A stretch of 64,000 nt of DNA from Rotaria sordida. Its lineage: Eukaryota; Rotifera; Eurotatoria; Philodinida; Philodinidae. The stretch is from contig CAJNOL010000304.1 of the NCBI GenBank assembly GCA_905250125.1, forward strand, positions 1-64,000. Reading direction: 5' to 3'. The notes under the pieces were generated by a model that saw only the letters and a list, made by a program, of their open reading frames with translations, searched no databases and was not told the DNA's origin. Every line of letters begins with the position of its first letter. Within the stretch, counting starts at the first letter, position 1. The translations under genes were made by a program, and so were the position numbers. Below, one piece after another: positions 36,531-47,962 of the stretch.

Positions 36531-37552
36531 ATGAGCTACATTTTAGATTTTTTCGTTATGTTGCAGTCGAATCTCTTCCTAATAAAATTTAATACTTGAT
36601 ACTTGAATATCTATCGATTATCGATTTATTGGTTTCTGTACGTTGATTAGCAGAAATATACATTTTCTACAAGAAACTGACTAATCATTTTAAAATTAAT
36701 CATTGCTATTGAAAGATAACATAACATCAAATATGCTGGATACAATATTTATTTATTTTTCTTTTCTTTTTATATTCTAATTTTATAGTATTCAATTCTA
36801 ACCAAAACATGATTCTCAAAGATATCTGAACTTATCTTCTTCTGACTCGATTTCAACATTCAATATTTAGTTTCCAGCAGTTTTCAATTCAAATAAAAGA
36901 ATAATTCTATGATATTCTCTTTTCTTATTCGTGCACATATATCCAATCTTCTCCATCCTTGCTCAAAAAAAAAACTAATGACAATAATTAAGTAGCCAAG
37001 TAATATTTAAATACTTATTGACTTAGAGATTTAGAGAAACAAAAAACTACTAAATCTTTATTAAAATGAATTACATCGATACAAAATCCTCTTAAACATA
37101 TCTGCTCTTTAATCCCATCCATTTTACAAAAATTAGATTCCTTTTTAGAATAAGCCTCAATAGAGTAATGGCATGTAACGGAAAATATATCTTCATCTGT
37201 ATCTCTTTCTGTTTTACTGGATTTTTTTGATGAAGAAAATTCGATAGATAGATAGAATAGAATTCCATTCAAAAACTTTATTGAAAATTACGTGAGAGAA
37301 TGTCAAAATTTTCCCCTTTCTATCTCTTCGTTCTCTTTGGAAGTGGAAAAATATCACTGTATTGTGTGGACTGGTTGCCCTCTATGTCTTCATTTTGCAA
37401 TTATGAGAAAAGGAACGACACAAAAAGATATATGCCATGTCAAAAGCAGATTATTGTGAAGATGAGTCTTATCAATATTTTAACAAGTAATTAATTTTTC
37501 ATGAAGTTTTAATCTCATTTGTATTAAAGCATATCATTTAAAAAGAATAAGT

Positions 37553-38545
37553 ATGTCGAATGATACATCATCATCGATAGCTAGTCTTGAAACACCTCTT
37601 ACACGTACCATCAAACTAATTCTATTCTCAGTTCCATTAGGACCATCACTTTTGTGCTCACTCTACATATTCATATGTGTTATTCATGAACGTCAGCTCC
37701 GTCGTCGTGCCAATCACGTTATGATTGCCATCATTTTGATAGATTTTCTCAATCTTATGAGTGATCTTATCCCTATTTCACTCTCCTACTTTTATACAGG
37801 TCATGTTCGCAGTTTATCGATTTGCCTTTATTGGGTCACAGGAAACTATACATTACAAGGTATTTCAAGTTGGTTAATGGCATGGGCATCAATTGATCGA
37901 TATCTTCTCATTTTTTTCCATCGTCTTCAAGATACATTTCTTAGACATGATGTTCCAATCTTAGGTCTATGTGCTTTTGTTGTTGGTTGGTATATTACTG
38001 TAACGTTTACTCATTCATGTAGAGAAAATTGGTTTGATGGTACTCAATTCTTATGTGGTGGACCTTGTTTTGCAAGTAGCACAGTCATACTTACCGCTGA
38101 CTGGATTCTTATCGTACTCTTGCCAACATTAGTGATTGTTGCATTCAATATACTTCTTCTTGGAAGAGTTATCTTTCAAAAATGTCGACGACGACCTGGC
38201 TTTGAGGGAAGATCATTCACATGGCGTAAAAATAGAAAATTACTTATTCAATTGCTTGCTATTATTATCGTCTATTTTATCACACAACTTCCTCTAGCTA
38301 TTTTCTCAATTGTTCGTCTCTTTGGTCCTGCTGATTTTCTTCTCGACATTTCACTTATTTGGCTTTTCTATACTCCCTACCTTATCTATATTATCATACC
38401 TTTTGCCTATATAGCAACAACCAAAGAATGTCGAAAACAAATATGTGGCTGGCAACGTCGTGTGGCAATCGCGCCAACCGGACCTACTTATCGACTTAAA
38501 ACACTTACCAAAAGTATGGCAACAAACAACCCTGATTATCGATAA
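37553..38545 (+). CDS. rhodopsin-family (class A) orphan GPCR, 330 aa, single exon
   Basis: Seven hydrophobic helices can be placed in order: TM1 about 22-46, TM2 57-80, TM3 95-118, TM4 135-155, TM5 180-205, TM6 230-255 and TM7 268-292. The short N-terminus carries an NDT sequon, as expected outside the cell. The TM3 end is SIDRYLLIF, the DRY motif. TM6 has ITQLPLAIFSI in place of the usual CWxP. TM7 has PFAYIATTKECRKQ in place of NPxxY followed by the amphipathic helix. Cysteines that could form the TM3-ECL2 disulfide are present (CLYW at the start of TM3; CREN and CGGPC in ECL2). No intron is needed. Ligand unknown; such lineage-specific peptide/orphan-type receptors are common in rotifers. 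An AATAAA signal occurs at about 38622. Confidence 0.9.
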   Translation: MSNDTSSSIASLETPLTRTIKLILFSVPLGPSLLCSLYIFICVIHERQLRRRANHVMIAIILIDFLNLMSDLIPISLSYFYTGHVRSLSICLYWVTGNYTLQGISSWLMAWASIDRYLLIFFHRLQDTFLRHDVPILGLCAFVVGWYITVTFTHSCRENWFDGTQFLCGGPCFASSTVILTADWILIVLLPTLVIVAFNILLLGRVIFQKCRRRPGFEGRSFTWRKNRKLLIQLLAIIIVYFITQLPLAIFSIVRLFGPADFLLDISLIWLFYTPYLIYIIIPFAYIATTKECRKQICGWQRRVAIAPTGPTYRLKTLTKSMATNNPDYR

Positions 38546-39866
38546 ATAATGTTCATTAACATTCTGACTTACTTACAAATCTATTCTAATAGTGTGTAAC
38601 AAAACATTCATTGTAAAAATTAATAAAAAGATCAACTGTTTGTACTAGTACTTTCTCTATTCAATAAATCAAATTCTTCTGTTAAAACTTCTCATATTGC
38701 ACTAACACATTGAAAGATACTTTATATTGAGTTAGATTTTAGTTTCATTTTCATAAAATAAGTGTATTCTATTTTTTTCGCATTATTTTTTGCAAATATG
38801 ATGAGATTTTATTTATAATCTCTGAAAATGACAAAAGAATTACGTCAATTATGATTCCAACTGAACCATTTCAGTTCTATATCTAGCAATACATTGCTAC
38901 GTTCATCTATACCTGACATGAATTATCGTAGTTGATTTCATAAACATTCAACTATATTCGGATATCAATCGTATGATGGCAAAATACTTGATAAGATTTT
39001 CAAGCGAAATCGAAATACATTGTGTTAGATTTATTTATATTTCTATAACAAAAACAAATTTATCTTCACCTTCAAGAAGATGAATAATTTAGACAAAACA
39101 AAATATTTTCTGTTTTACCCATTAAAGACTGATAATATTTCATTTTATCCTATTTTCAGTGTCCTACTGGAAGTTTTGATGAGTAATTTCTAAAGAAAGT
39201 TGCAAGAAGCATTGACAAAAGTTTCCTTCTATTTTCTCTAATGCAAATCAATAAGATACATCGAAGTTAGCTGCTAAAATGAAGAGCTCTATTATCGATT
39301 CATTTTTGTAACTAGAAATGATTTAGTCAAAATCCAATGACAATTATGTCGTTTGAAAAATCCATTAGAATAATAAGTCTGATGAATACAATCGAAGATT
39401 TAACACGATGATCTAGCTGTAAAAAGTCTATTCATGAATCCAACTATCAGTTATGAAATATATTGAATACAAATTTGGATAATACACACATTTGATTCTC
39501 ACGACAAATATTGTCACTATGTAGGCAGCTGGTGATGATGAAATAAGCAGACAATATATGGTTGTAAAAGTATTGAGTAAGATTGGATTTAAAGCTTCAA
39601 GTAAAACCTTCGACATATTAGAAGACTTTTCTCTCATAGTTGATTGTTTTAGTTTTACTATTATGTTTATACTTTTTGTCTCTATATATGTATTTCTAAT
39701 CTTCGTTTCAAAATTTTTTTCTGCTTTTTCTAAAGTTCAGGGTTGTTTGTACTTGAATAATATAAAATGTAATTAACGGATGTATGTATACGACATGTAA
39801 TGAACAATGTCTGCTACGATCAAATTCAGTTAGTTTTCATGTGCATTCTTCTCTTTTCACTAACAG

Positions 39867-40079
39867 TCTCGATGTGACAGTAAAGGCTTCAGATTTTATG
39901 TTGGCAAGGAAATTCGTCAATACAATCTTGATTGTTTTACCGTTGATATAGATTCAATGTCTTCCGCACTTGCCATTCTACCAAGAGTTAATGAATGCAT
40001 TGTTGATTCATTTTGTCCTGACTTAGCTACTCAAATATGTTCTGAGTTCTCATCAGCATACGAAATGTCGTCTCGTTGA
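39867..40079 (+). other. possible terminal exon or gene remnant
   Basis: After an acceptor-like TTTTCACTAACAG, a 70-codon frame stays open to a TGA. It encodes a mixed-composition, Cys-containing sequence (starts SRCDSKGFRFYVGKE; later NECIVDSFCPDLATQ). Amino-acid composition is more protein-like than the surroundings. No upstream exon with a matching donor was found, so it may be a remnant or chance. Confidence 0.3.
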
Positions 40080-41939
40080 GAATATTCTCGAATCTGATAT
40101 CATAGTTGTATTATCTTTCTTACACACTCACTTGTAAGACAGTTAAACTCAAATATATTAACTAAGATTACTCTTTTTTCAATAATGTAAGTCAAAGTAT
40201 ATTAATAAAATTGATTCGAAATAAATCAGCTGTCGAACATTTATTGAATGCAGAAAAATTTGATTTCAATTATCCATAAGAAAATCTTTTAGGAGAACAA
40301 GTCAAACGATATTCAGTATAAGCAATCTTGTTCTTGAATCACTTTTTCAAGTTCTTGTCATAGAATAATGTTGAGAATTTCGTTTTCTTTTGTAGAGTGA
40401 CGAGATTACCAAAGATGAAATGTGCCTCCAAATTCTCACATATTATCTTCGGATGACATGGGCCAAACACAAGGGGGAAACAGCTAAAATCAGATTTTTT
40501 TGATTTGAAATCAAAAATCAGCTGCTAGTTTTGATTAAGAAAACGTTGCGTTTTATAGTGTTTTATTTGTAACTCAAACGAAATATCGTTTATCCATCGC
40601 AACATCCACTATCTATAGATTTTCCAATTAAGAAACGGCTTTTCTGTTGGTATACATTTGAAATACAAAGGAGCTACATCATATGAGAGATCTAGCACCC
40701 TGAAAAACTTCGCCTAATCTTAGGAGAAGGAGAGTTATCATTAACCTTTTATTGCTTTTGATAGTCTTTATCATTTATCACAAGTGAGTTTTTTAACACA
40801 AGGGCTCTGTTTAAGGCGAGTAAGTTTTTTATGGTTGTTCTATTAGAAATCTATGTAGTCTGATGAGGCTAGATGCACCGACCAGAAATATTGCATCTTT
40901 TTAAAGTGCTAAATATAGTCAGTAAAATCTGAAGCACTGTCTGGAAACTCTAAAAAAGCAAATTTTCACCTCAAATCAGAGACCATGATAGGTCACTGCA
41001 CCTGCCCAACTGCCATATTTTCATGAAGTTTTTACTCAAAAAGTCCATTTTTTACCAGAAACAGAATGCATCACACTGTAATTTAGAAAATATTTGCCAA
41101 GGAAGATGAGAAATGGGTTTTTTAATTAAAAGCCTTCACATACAATCTTGACTGTTGATGGATCGTCGCTGTATTGCATCTAGCCTATTTTATGTATTAA
41201 ATTTTTTCACTTTGGGACGTTACTCTTCGCAGATTTACTTTCATTATGATTAAAGGTTTTTATACAAAGCATTTAAGAAGTTTTATGTTACTGATTTATA
41301 TTTATACAGTTGTAATATAGCTGAATCCAGTACTTGATAGATCCTCTTGAGAACGTTGATTAAATGAATTCCATAGATTATTGTCCAAAAAATAGAGTTT
41401 CTCTCATGTGTTAACATTGGTTGGCTCTAGTCAGCAGCCACATAGTAGAGTAAATCATTAGATTTTCTGATTAATCATGATATTTTGATATCAGCAACTT
41501 CTTTCTCTGATAAAGATAGCTTTCTACCAGAGATGAGACCAGTTCGGTTCAGTTCTTTTTTAAAAAAATTTGATCCAGTTAGGTTTAAGTTTTGAAAAGT
41601 CTGAACTGATCCTATTTCTGTTCTCTACTTCTATTGAAGTCTTCTCCTAATATTCACATGAAAAATACAGTGGAAATATCTTAACACATAGCCAAGCCAG
41701 ATCGATGAAAATAAGCAGCACGCACAGGCAACCGGAAGAGGTTCATACGCTCTCTAGAGCAGTCAAAGTCTGTAAAAACTGGACTGCTTGGGTCTCTACT
41801 ACATCGATTATTAAAAGCAAAACTAGATTTGTTGCCAATACGTTCGGATTAAGCAGAATGTTTTTTCCATCACAATTTACTACAATATCCTAAACATTTG
41901 ATGCTTTATCTATCGATAAATGTCAAATACCTCCTCTTC

Positions 41940-41954
41940 CCCCCCCCCCCCCCA
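41940..41954. repeat. poly-C tract
   Basis: About 15 consecutive C in very AT-rich DNA. Its exact length is likely uncertain in the assembly. Confidence 0.9.
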
Positions 41955-42537
41955 AGTCGGATTTTCTTATGCCTAATAAAGTATTTTTGGATTATTATGA
42001 AGTTAAAGTTTCTATGATTATGTCAGCTTCATATTTCTACGAAATATATCATTCAATCTGCAGCTTTATTGATGTCATTTTCTACTTCGAATTAAATATC
42101 TAGTTAAGTACTTTGGCTCAAATCAAGGTATATGATTGCTAGCTCTATACTCTTTCGACTAATATTCGACTATCTTCAGATATAAATTACCTCCATTTAA
42201 TTTAAATAAAGAATATGTTTTAAATTGGCATCCTGAGCTCCCATATGCCATCAGGTGTTTAGAATTTTCTCATTAGTCGCACTCATATTCGCATCAACAT
42301 TGCTAAATTACGGAGAATATCAAGAGTATATCTTCAAGCTGCACAAGATCTATATTACCTTTATAAAAGCATTTGGTTACGATGATCTAAATGGAAGAAA
42401 AAAATGTACTGACTACTAGAGACATCATTACTTGTCCAAAGGATTCCAAAGGCTACACATAAAACTCCCGAAAACTTTCCTGAATTAAAATTCTCTTTTA
42501 TCATTTGTCATATTCGACACTCAACTATTCTTTATAG

Positions 42538-42810
42538 ATTGTGTAGCTTTTCACGCTCCATGACGTGATGTATTTTGTTTTTTTCAAATAGAAGATTTTA
42601 GGTAATAAATAAGGATAAAAAAGGTATTGATCGTGTATTGAAAAACGACTTTTTCGCGGCATCGAAATTTGGTCGCTCAAAATTTTGACCATTTCCAAAG
42701 TAAAATGTGCAACTATAAGAAAAGCGGTCTAGTGTAAATTGTAGAGCTTCTCACGCTGCATCTTGTGGTGTATTTTGTTTTTTTAATACAGCATATTAAG
42801 TAAATGAAAA
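42538..42810. repeat. 75-bp direct repeat pair
   Basis: Copies at about 42538-42612 and 42738-42810, both with CTTCTCACGCTGCAT-like and TGTATTTTGTTTTTTT blocks, 200 bp apart in the same orientation. Confidence 0.65.
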
Positions 42811-43916
42811 TTGAAATGCAAAACGCGGCCATTTATCCTGGTGCACCCGTTATTTACTTATCTTTCTAAGTAAAAGTCTGTTTAACAAAAATGATATTCA
42901 TAAATATGTCAAAATGTGTAAGCTACAAAACTATAATATAAAAATACTACCTCAGGAGAGTGGCAAATTTTACCGTTTGACATATGGGTTCCTTTGTCTT
43001 CAAAGTTTTCCGTTCTCAGTGCGAAGTAGCATCGGCAAAAAGATTACAAATGACTCACATTCCAGATAAACAATTCATTGATCAGCAAGCCAAAATGGAA
43101 GTACCGATTTTCTAAAACATCTGTTGAGATGTGCTGAGCAACGTCAAAACTAGTCATAATAACTCTACTCGTTCATGCCTTCACACCTTTACCGTCAGCA
43201 TGAATCTGGAAATAATTCACATTCTTTTTTTATGAATATCTCAACAAAAAATCTTCAATGGATACAGAAAAAAAAAGTTGATCGGCATCGGACAAGTAGT
43301 CCGCATATCATTGGAAGGTGTTCTCGCCATACAATACTCAATCGTTGGTGGTCGATGTTCATGAAATATTCAAACAAGTTTTGGATTCAAACTCGCATTC
43401 TTTAGATTATAAGTCAGATACAAAGAACAGTCTCTTAGTCGAACTGACGAAATTCAGTCATATGTTCAAGAGATCGTATAACCAGTACTGCTTCGGTGGC
43501 AGCACCATTTTATTAGTTTCTTCATGACTTTTTAATCATAGAGCACATGGTGTAATACGGTATTGAGTCATTATTGTGTAATTTCCATTTTGTTATATAT
43601 AGCTATCACCTTTACATGTGAAGAATGTAAGACTGTTTTCAGAAGAAAGCCATATGCTTTTTCATTTCTTTTCAACAACAACGTTAAATATACGGCAGTG
43701 GTACCGTTGGAACGATTTTATTGTTGCCACTAACATACGATAACAACTCTCATTCTTTTATCTAATTGTGCATGCACTCATATGTTTTGTAAAAAAGAAA
43801 AAGAAACCTACCTTTTCCATTCTGTAAGTAATTGCGAAATAGTAATTTCACAACAACAAATAATATAATATAATTTATTTGATTCATATGTTTTACTGTC
43901 ATTCGTCTTGTGCATT

Positions 43917-46078
43917 ATGTCGAAAGAAGTAGAAGAAAAAACCGAAGAAATTGGTTCGATGTGTATTATTCTTCATCGTGAACGAAGTTTTCACAATGTT
44001 GACACTCGAACATTAAAAAGTGCCATACAAAAGTATGCTCGTCGAGCAATGTTTTTTCCAAAGGGTATATGGTGTCTAATTGAACTAGATCTTTTTTCTT
44101 ATCTTGAAATAAAACCTGATCTTTATCCGAATGATAAATTAACACGAAAACAAATTCAACAAAATTCAATTCGTATTCGTTCAAATATGATTAATCGTCT
44201 TATAGTTATGATGAGTGAAGATGTAGGTCCATGTAATAGTCATTTACCAAGTAAAATGCATAATTTTTATATGCAATGGATTAAATCTCGTCGAGAGATA
44301 TCAAGTCGAAAAATACTTATTGAAATGTATCATTGTTTAGCTAATGAAAATATAAAACGAATTCGATTATTAAGTGATCTTAAAACAGTTTATAATTTAC
44401 CTGAATGTCCAATGAATACTGATAAATTACATCGTCAATTACTAGAAAAATTTGAAATGAAACAATTAATTAAAATTATATATGAAGATGAATGTCGAGG
44501 AAAAAAGGTTAGTTTTTTTTTCTTCACTTTCTTCTTCATTTTAATTATTTCTTGAAGAAAGAAGAACTTTATAAACTTATTATTGAACATCTTTCGACTA
44601 AATCTGAACTTGCATTTGCTTATTTATCAGTTTTATTTAAAAGAAATGATCAAATATTAATTAATCAACAACTTTGGCCATATCTTATCCGTACATCACC
44701 TTTTCCAGATAGTACTCGAGCACTTGCTTTCTTTTACAAAACATTAAAACATAAAGAACATTATCTATATTTATATCATGCTATGACTTTTGTTATTTAT
44801 GAAGATACTATACGAAAAATTGATCAACGAACAAATGATGTATTAAATATTAATGTTGATCAATTGTATAAAGATCATTTAAATAAAGAAACAAAAATAG
44901 AATTAGATTCATTTGTATTCGATCGACATACAGGTGCATCAACATCAAGAAGTGATTTTGCTCTTGAAGGTGCTCAAGTAGTTAATGAATGTAAAGAATT
45001 ATTTATAGATAAATATCGACAAATGTATAATGAATTTAAAATTATGATGGATAATGAAGAAGATAAAAAATCAACAACAAAAACAAAAAGAAAAATAAAA
45101 GAATCACAAGAAGAAAATGAGACAACGAAAAAAATTAAAGTAAGAAAAGAAACTAGTTTATTCTAAACTAAATCGTAATATCTTTTTTTCTATTTATAGT
45201 TAAATACACATGATCAAATAATAAATGTTGAAATTGATAATGAAATAATTCGTTTAGATTATCATCTTGATATAAAACCAATATCATTTGTTTCTGATGA
45301 ATTATCAAAACTTGCTCATGGTCAACGTCGAACAAGTACTCATAAAAAAGCCGTATTCATTTCAACAGATTATGTTTATAAAGGTCCTTATTTAGCAAGT
45401 TCACAGGGTGATAGAAAAAAATTATTATATAATTTATATTTTACTCGTGCTTTACTTACACTTGAACAATATTTAAAAATACCAGATCATCTGCGATCTA
45501 TTATAGATTGGCATTCAGTAATTAAAATTGATGACATCAATGAATATTATTTAAAACAAAAATCTTTAGGAAAATTATCCACATTAGAAAGCGATCATGA
45601 AGTAGTAACAACAAAAGTAGAAACTAATATTAAAGTACTTCGACGTGGTTCACATATTAATCGTCTAATTGAATTAGAAAATGATAAATCTAATTTTCAA
45701 AATGATAAAAAATATCTTTGTCAAGCATGTTTACAACATTTTTATTTACGTTATATACTTAATATTGGAGATTCAGGAACATGGAATATACTTGTACGAC
45801 GAGATCATAATCAAGGTATATGTGGAATTGATTTTGAAGAAATTCGATCAGAAAAATCAAAGAAAACGAATGATCCTTTGACAATGATTATGAGTAAAGT
45901 ATCTAAACGACAACAAGATCTTTATGGATCATATATAAATGATATTATAATATTCAAAAATAAAATTGATCCTGCTGATGAATTAGCAAAAATATTATCA
46001 ACATCATTTAAAATTGATATTGACAACATGAATGAACGTATTGAAAAATATGCTAATTGTATTTTAAAGAAAAAATAA
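43917..46078 (+). CDS. 683-aa protein of unknown family with a kinase-like C-terminal motif, three exons
   Basis: Exons 43917-44507, 44558-45139 and 45200-46078 join in phase 0 to give exactly 684 codons. Part 1 (about 13-190) is helical and contains LKSAIQKYARRAMF and RSNMINRLIVMMSEDVG (101-104 EDVG). That layout recalls the helical collar of RarA/WRNIP1-type ATPases, but there is no Walker motif. Part 2 (198-345) contains FVFDRHTG (318-323) and DFALEGAQVVNE. A Lys/Glu-rich stretch at about 360-391 could hold a nuclear localisation signal. Part 3 (392-683) has VYKGPYL (450-455) and LRYILNIGDSGTWNILV, followed by GIDFEEI. GDxxxxN plus DFE recalls the catalytic loop and metal site of PI3/4-kinase-like and related phosphotransferases; this is inference. 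From memory, uncharacterised proteins of large DNA viruses have a similar string, so ancient exchange is possible but unproven. The gene looks intact and uses host-style introns. Confidence 0.8.
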
Positions 46079-47250
46079 TAATTAACTAAATAAAATATTT
46101 TGTTTTTTAGCCACGACGAGAAATCTTTTAGGTCTTGTTCTTTTTTTTTTGTCGGTTAACATCTAGATTTGTTGTTTTATTAGCAGAATCATTCTCATCA
46201 AAGTTGAGAAAAATCTTAGCATTTTACATAATTTTCATTGTTGTATAGTATCTAATCTCTTAAAAAACAAAAAGAATCGACAAAAAAAAAAAATACTAGG
46301 GTCGAAAAAAAATATTGACTTTTCATTCAGTTAGCTAGTCATTGCGAGTCAATTATGTTGTTCTGTTATTACAGATACTATCTATGCCAAAGACATTTCA
46401 TACATTTATTTTGTTTCTATCAAACAAAATCGATTGAAACTTTTCAATAGATATTTCTAAATACTTTCCAAGTTACAGTGATTCACAGCAAGTCACTACC
46501 TACGAGTCTTTAACATATGCAACTTCTTATGAGGTGCATCGAGTTACCTATAATTACTGAAATTCTATATTTTTATAGCTTGAGAATATGGTTATGTTGC
46601 TGTGGTTTTTCTTTTATGCCTTATACATATGTAAGCAAAAACGAATGTGTTTCTATCGTGGAAAGCATCTGCAATAGTCGAGTGACGAAACTGACTTGCA
46701 GTAAATTGATAACTAAATGAATGACTACAATTTTTTCTAGCATTATTGGAAATAATATTTTATTCGATCAGAAACGATGACACGTTGACAGGTGATCTTA
46801 TAACTTTAGATTCATTTTTACATATTTTTGTTTTCGTTAGTAAAAAAAAAGTTTCTTGTTCGGATTTAATAAGTTCTAAGCAAATTATTTTAAACACGGT
46901 TAAGTATTGAATTATAGAAATTGCCATAAGAAACATGAAATGATTTTTCATATGCTCAAATGTGAATAGTCAAATTGACCGATGTAATCGTATACAGCAA
47001 TTTTTCTCTAAATCATATTGTTAAGTATTTTAAAAAGGTCGAATAAGCTTGTTCTTCTAATCTATGTTCATAGGAGATGGTTAATTCAATCACGATGAGG
47101 ATCAATTTATTAGTTATCTCTATCTCTCTCTGTCTATCAAGTTTACTGAACTAACCAAAACAATAAAAAAACACGAATGACGTAACAAAATGATATATAG
47201 TATTGAGTCTCTTTATTCCTTTATCAGAATCTTCAATCCAAAAAAGAAAT
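46079..47250. other. intergenic region, convergent gene ends
   Basis: Lies between the 3' ends of the plus-strand unknown gene and the minus-strand secreted protein. AT-rich; the short frames at 46517-46720 and 46760-46951 have no support. Nothing else seen. Confidence 0.5.
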
Positions 47251-47962
47251 TCAAGTACAATTAAATCTCATCATAGCATATACAAATTGTTGTTTGAATG
47301 GTTGAAAGAGCGTATCAATTTCATTCCATGATTTCCAAGTTGGATTTGACCAATCAGCATTAAGAGCTTGACGTAATCCACCGATAAATTTAGTTGAATC
47401 ATGTGTTCTCTTATTTAAAAAAGCAGCTGTATGTGGTGCAGCATTAAAAAGTGGTGTATATTTTTCATCTAATTGAAGTTCTTCAAGATTTTCTTGCATT
47501 ACATCAACAAGTGAAGGTGATGAAGATGCACAATTTGATAATTTTTCAAGAACTTTATCGAACGGAGTTTTTACTAATTAAAAATAGAAATCAAATTTTA
47601 AGTACCTAAAAGAAAAAAAACCAATGTAATACTAACTATTTGGAGTTTTCTTTGCTTTTGTTGTTGTTGTTGTAGTTCGACCACTGGTATCTTTCCTATG
47701 TACTTTGCTTTTGTCCTTTGTTTTTGTATCATCACCAGTGTTCTTCTTAAATTCTTTACTTTTATCTTTTGTTTTTGCACTATTGCTACTAGGAGTTTTT
47801 GTTGATTTGCTTGTGGGCTTGTTTATTGTGGATGACTTACTTGTAACGCTTGGTGTTACATGAATATAGACTATCTAGTAAATTTGCAATAATTTTTATT
47901 CATAGAGAAATAAATTTTTTACTTACTAATAAGCCCAAAGCAAAGAAGAATACCAATTTCAT
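47251..47962 (-). CDS. small secreted protein with Lys/Thr-rich linker, 198 aa, three exons
   Basis: Exons 47962-47927, 47874-47637 and 47573-47251 splice in phases 0 and 1 to 199 codons. The N-terminus MKLVFFFALGLLIVYIHV is a clear signal peptide. Residues about 20-90 are a low-complexity Lys/Ser/Thr linker with repeated TK(D)KSK units and a TTTTTTK run, likely glycosylated or cationic. The last 105 residues form a compact domain (starting TPFDKVLEKLSNCASSSPS, ending FVYAMMRFNCT). Its two cysteines could pair, and conserved-looking blocks include FIGGLRQALNADW and WNEIDTLF. I do not recognise the domain. It is probably exported; function unknown. Confidence 0.8.

Larger units (their letters stand above)
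34080..37552. other. intergenic region with nested hairpin and tandem repeats
   Basis: Holds the foldback at 35550-36050, a pair of similar blocks near 36130 and 36330 sharing GGATGATAGA/GGGTGATAGA and GTGACAA, and a CCACAT-rich stretch at 36485-36530. The frame 34942-35127 is open for 61 codons but has no recognisable protein and no exon partners. The 500 bp before the GPCR carry nothing I can name. Confidence 0.5.
38546..43916. other. gene-poor 5.4-kb region
   Basis: No convincing gene. Contents: a possible single exon at 39867-40079, a poly-C tract at about 41940-41954, and a 75-bp direct repeat at 42538 and 42738. Scattered short open frames (39558-39776, 41705-41893, 43175-43405, 43318-43527) have no domain or exon partner. 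The region may be eroded transposon or gene debris, but I cannot name a family. Confidence 0.5.
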
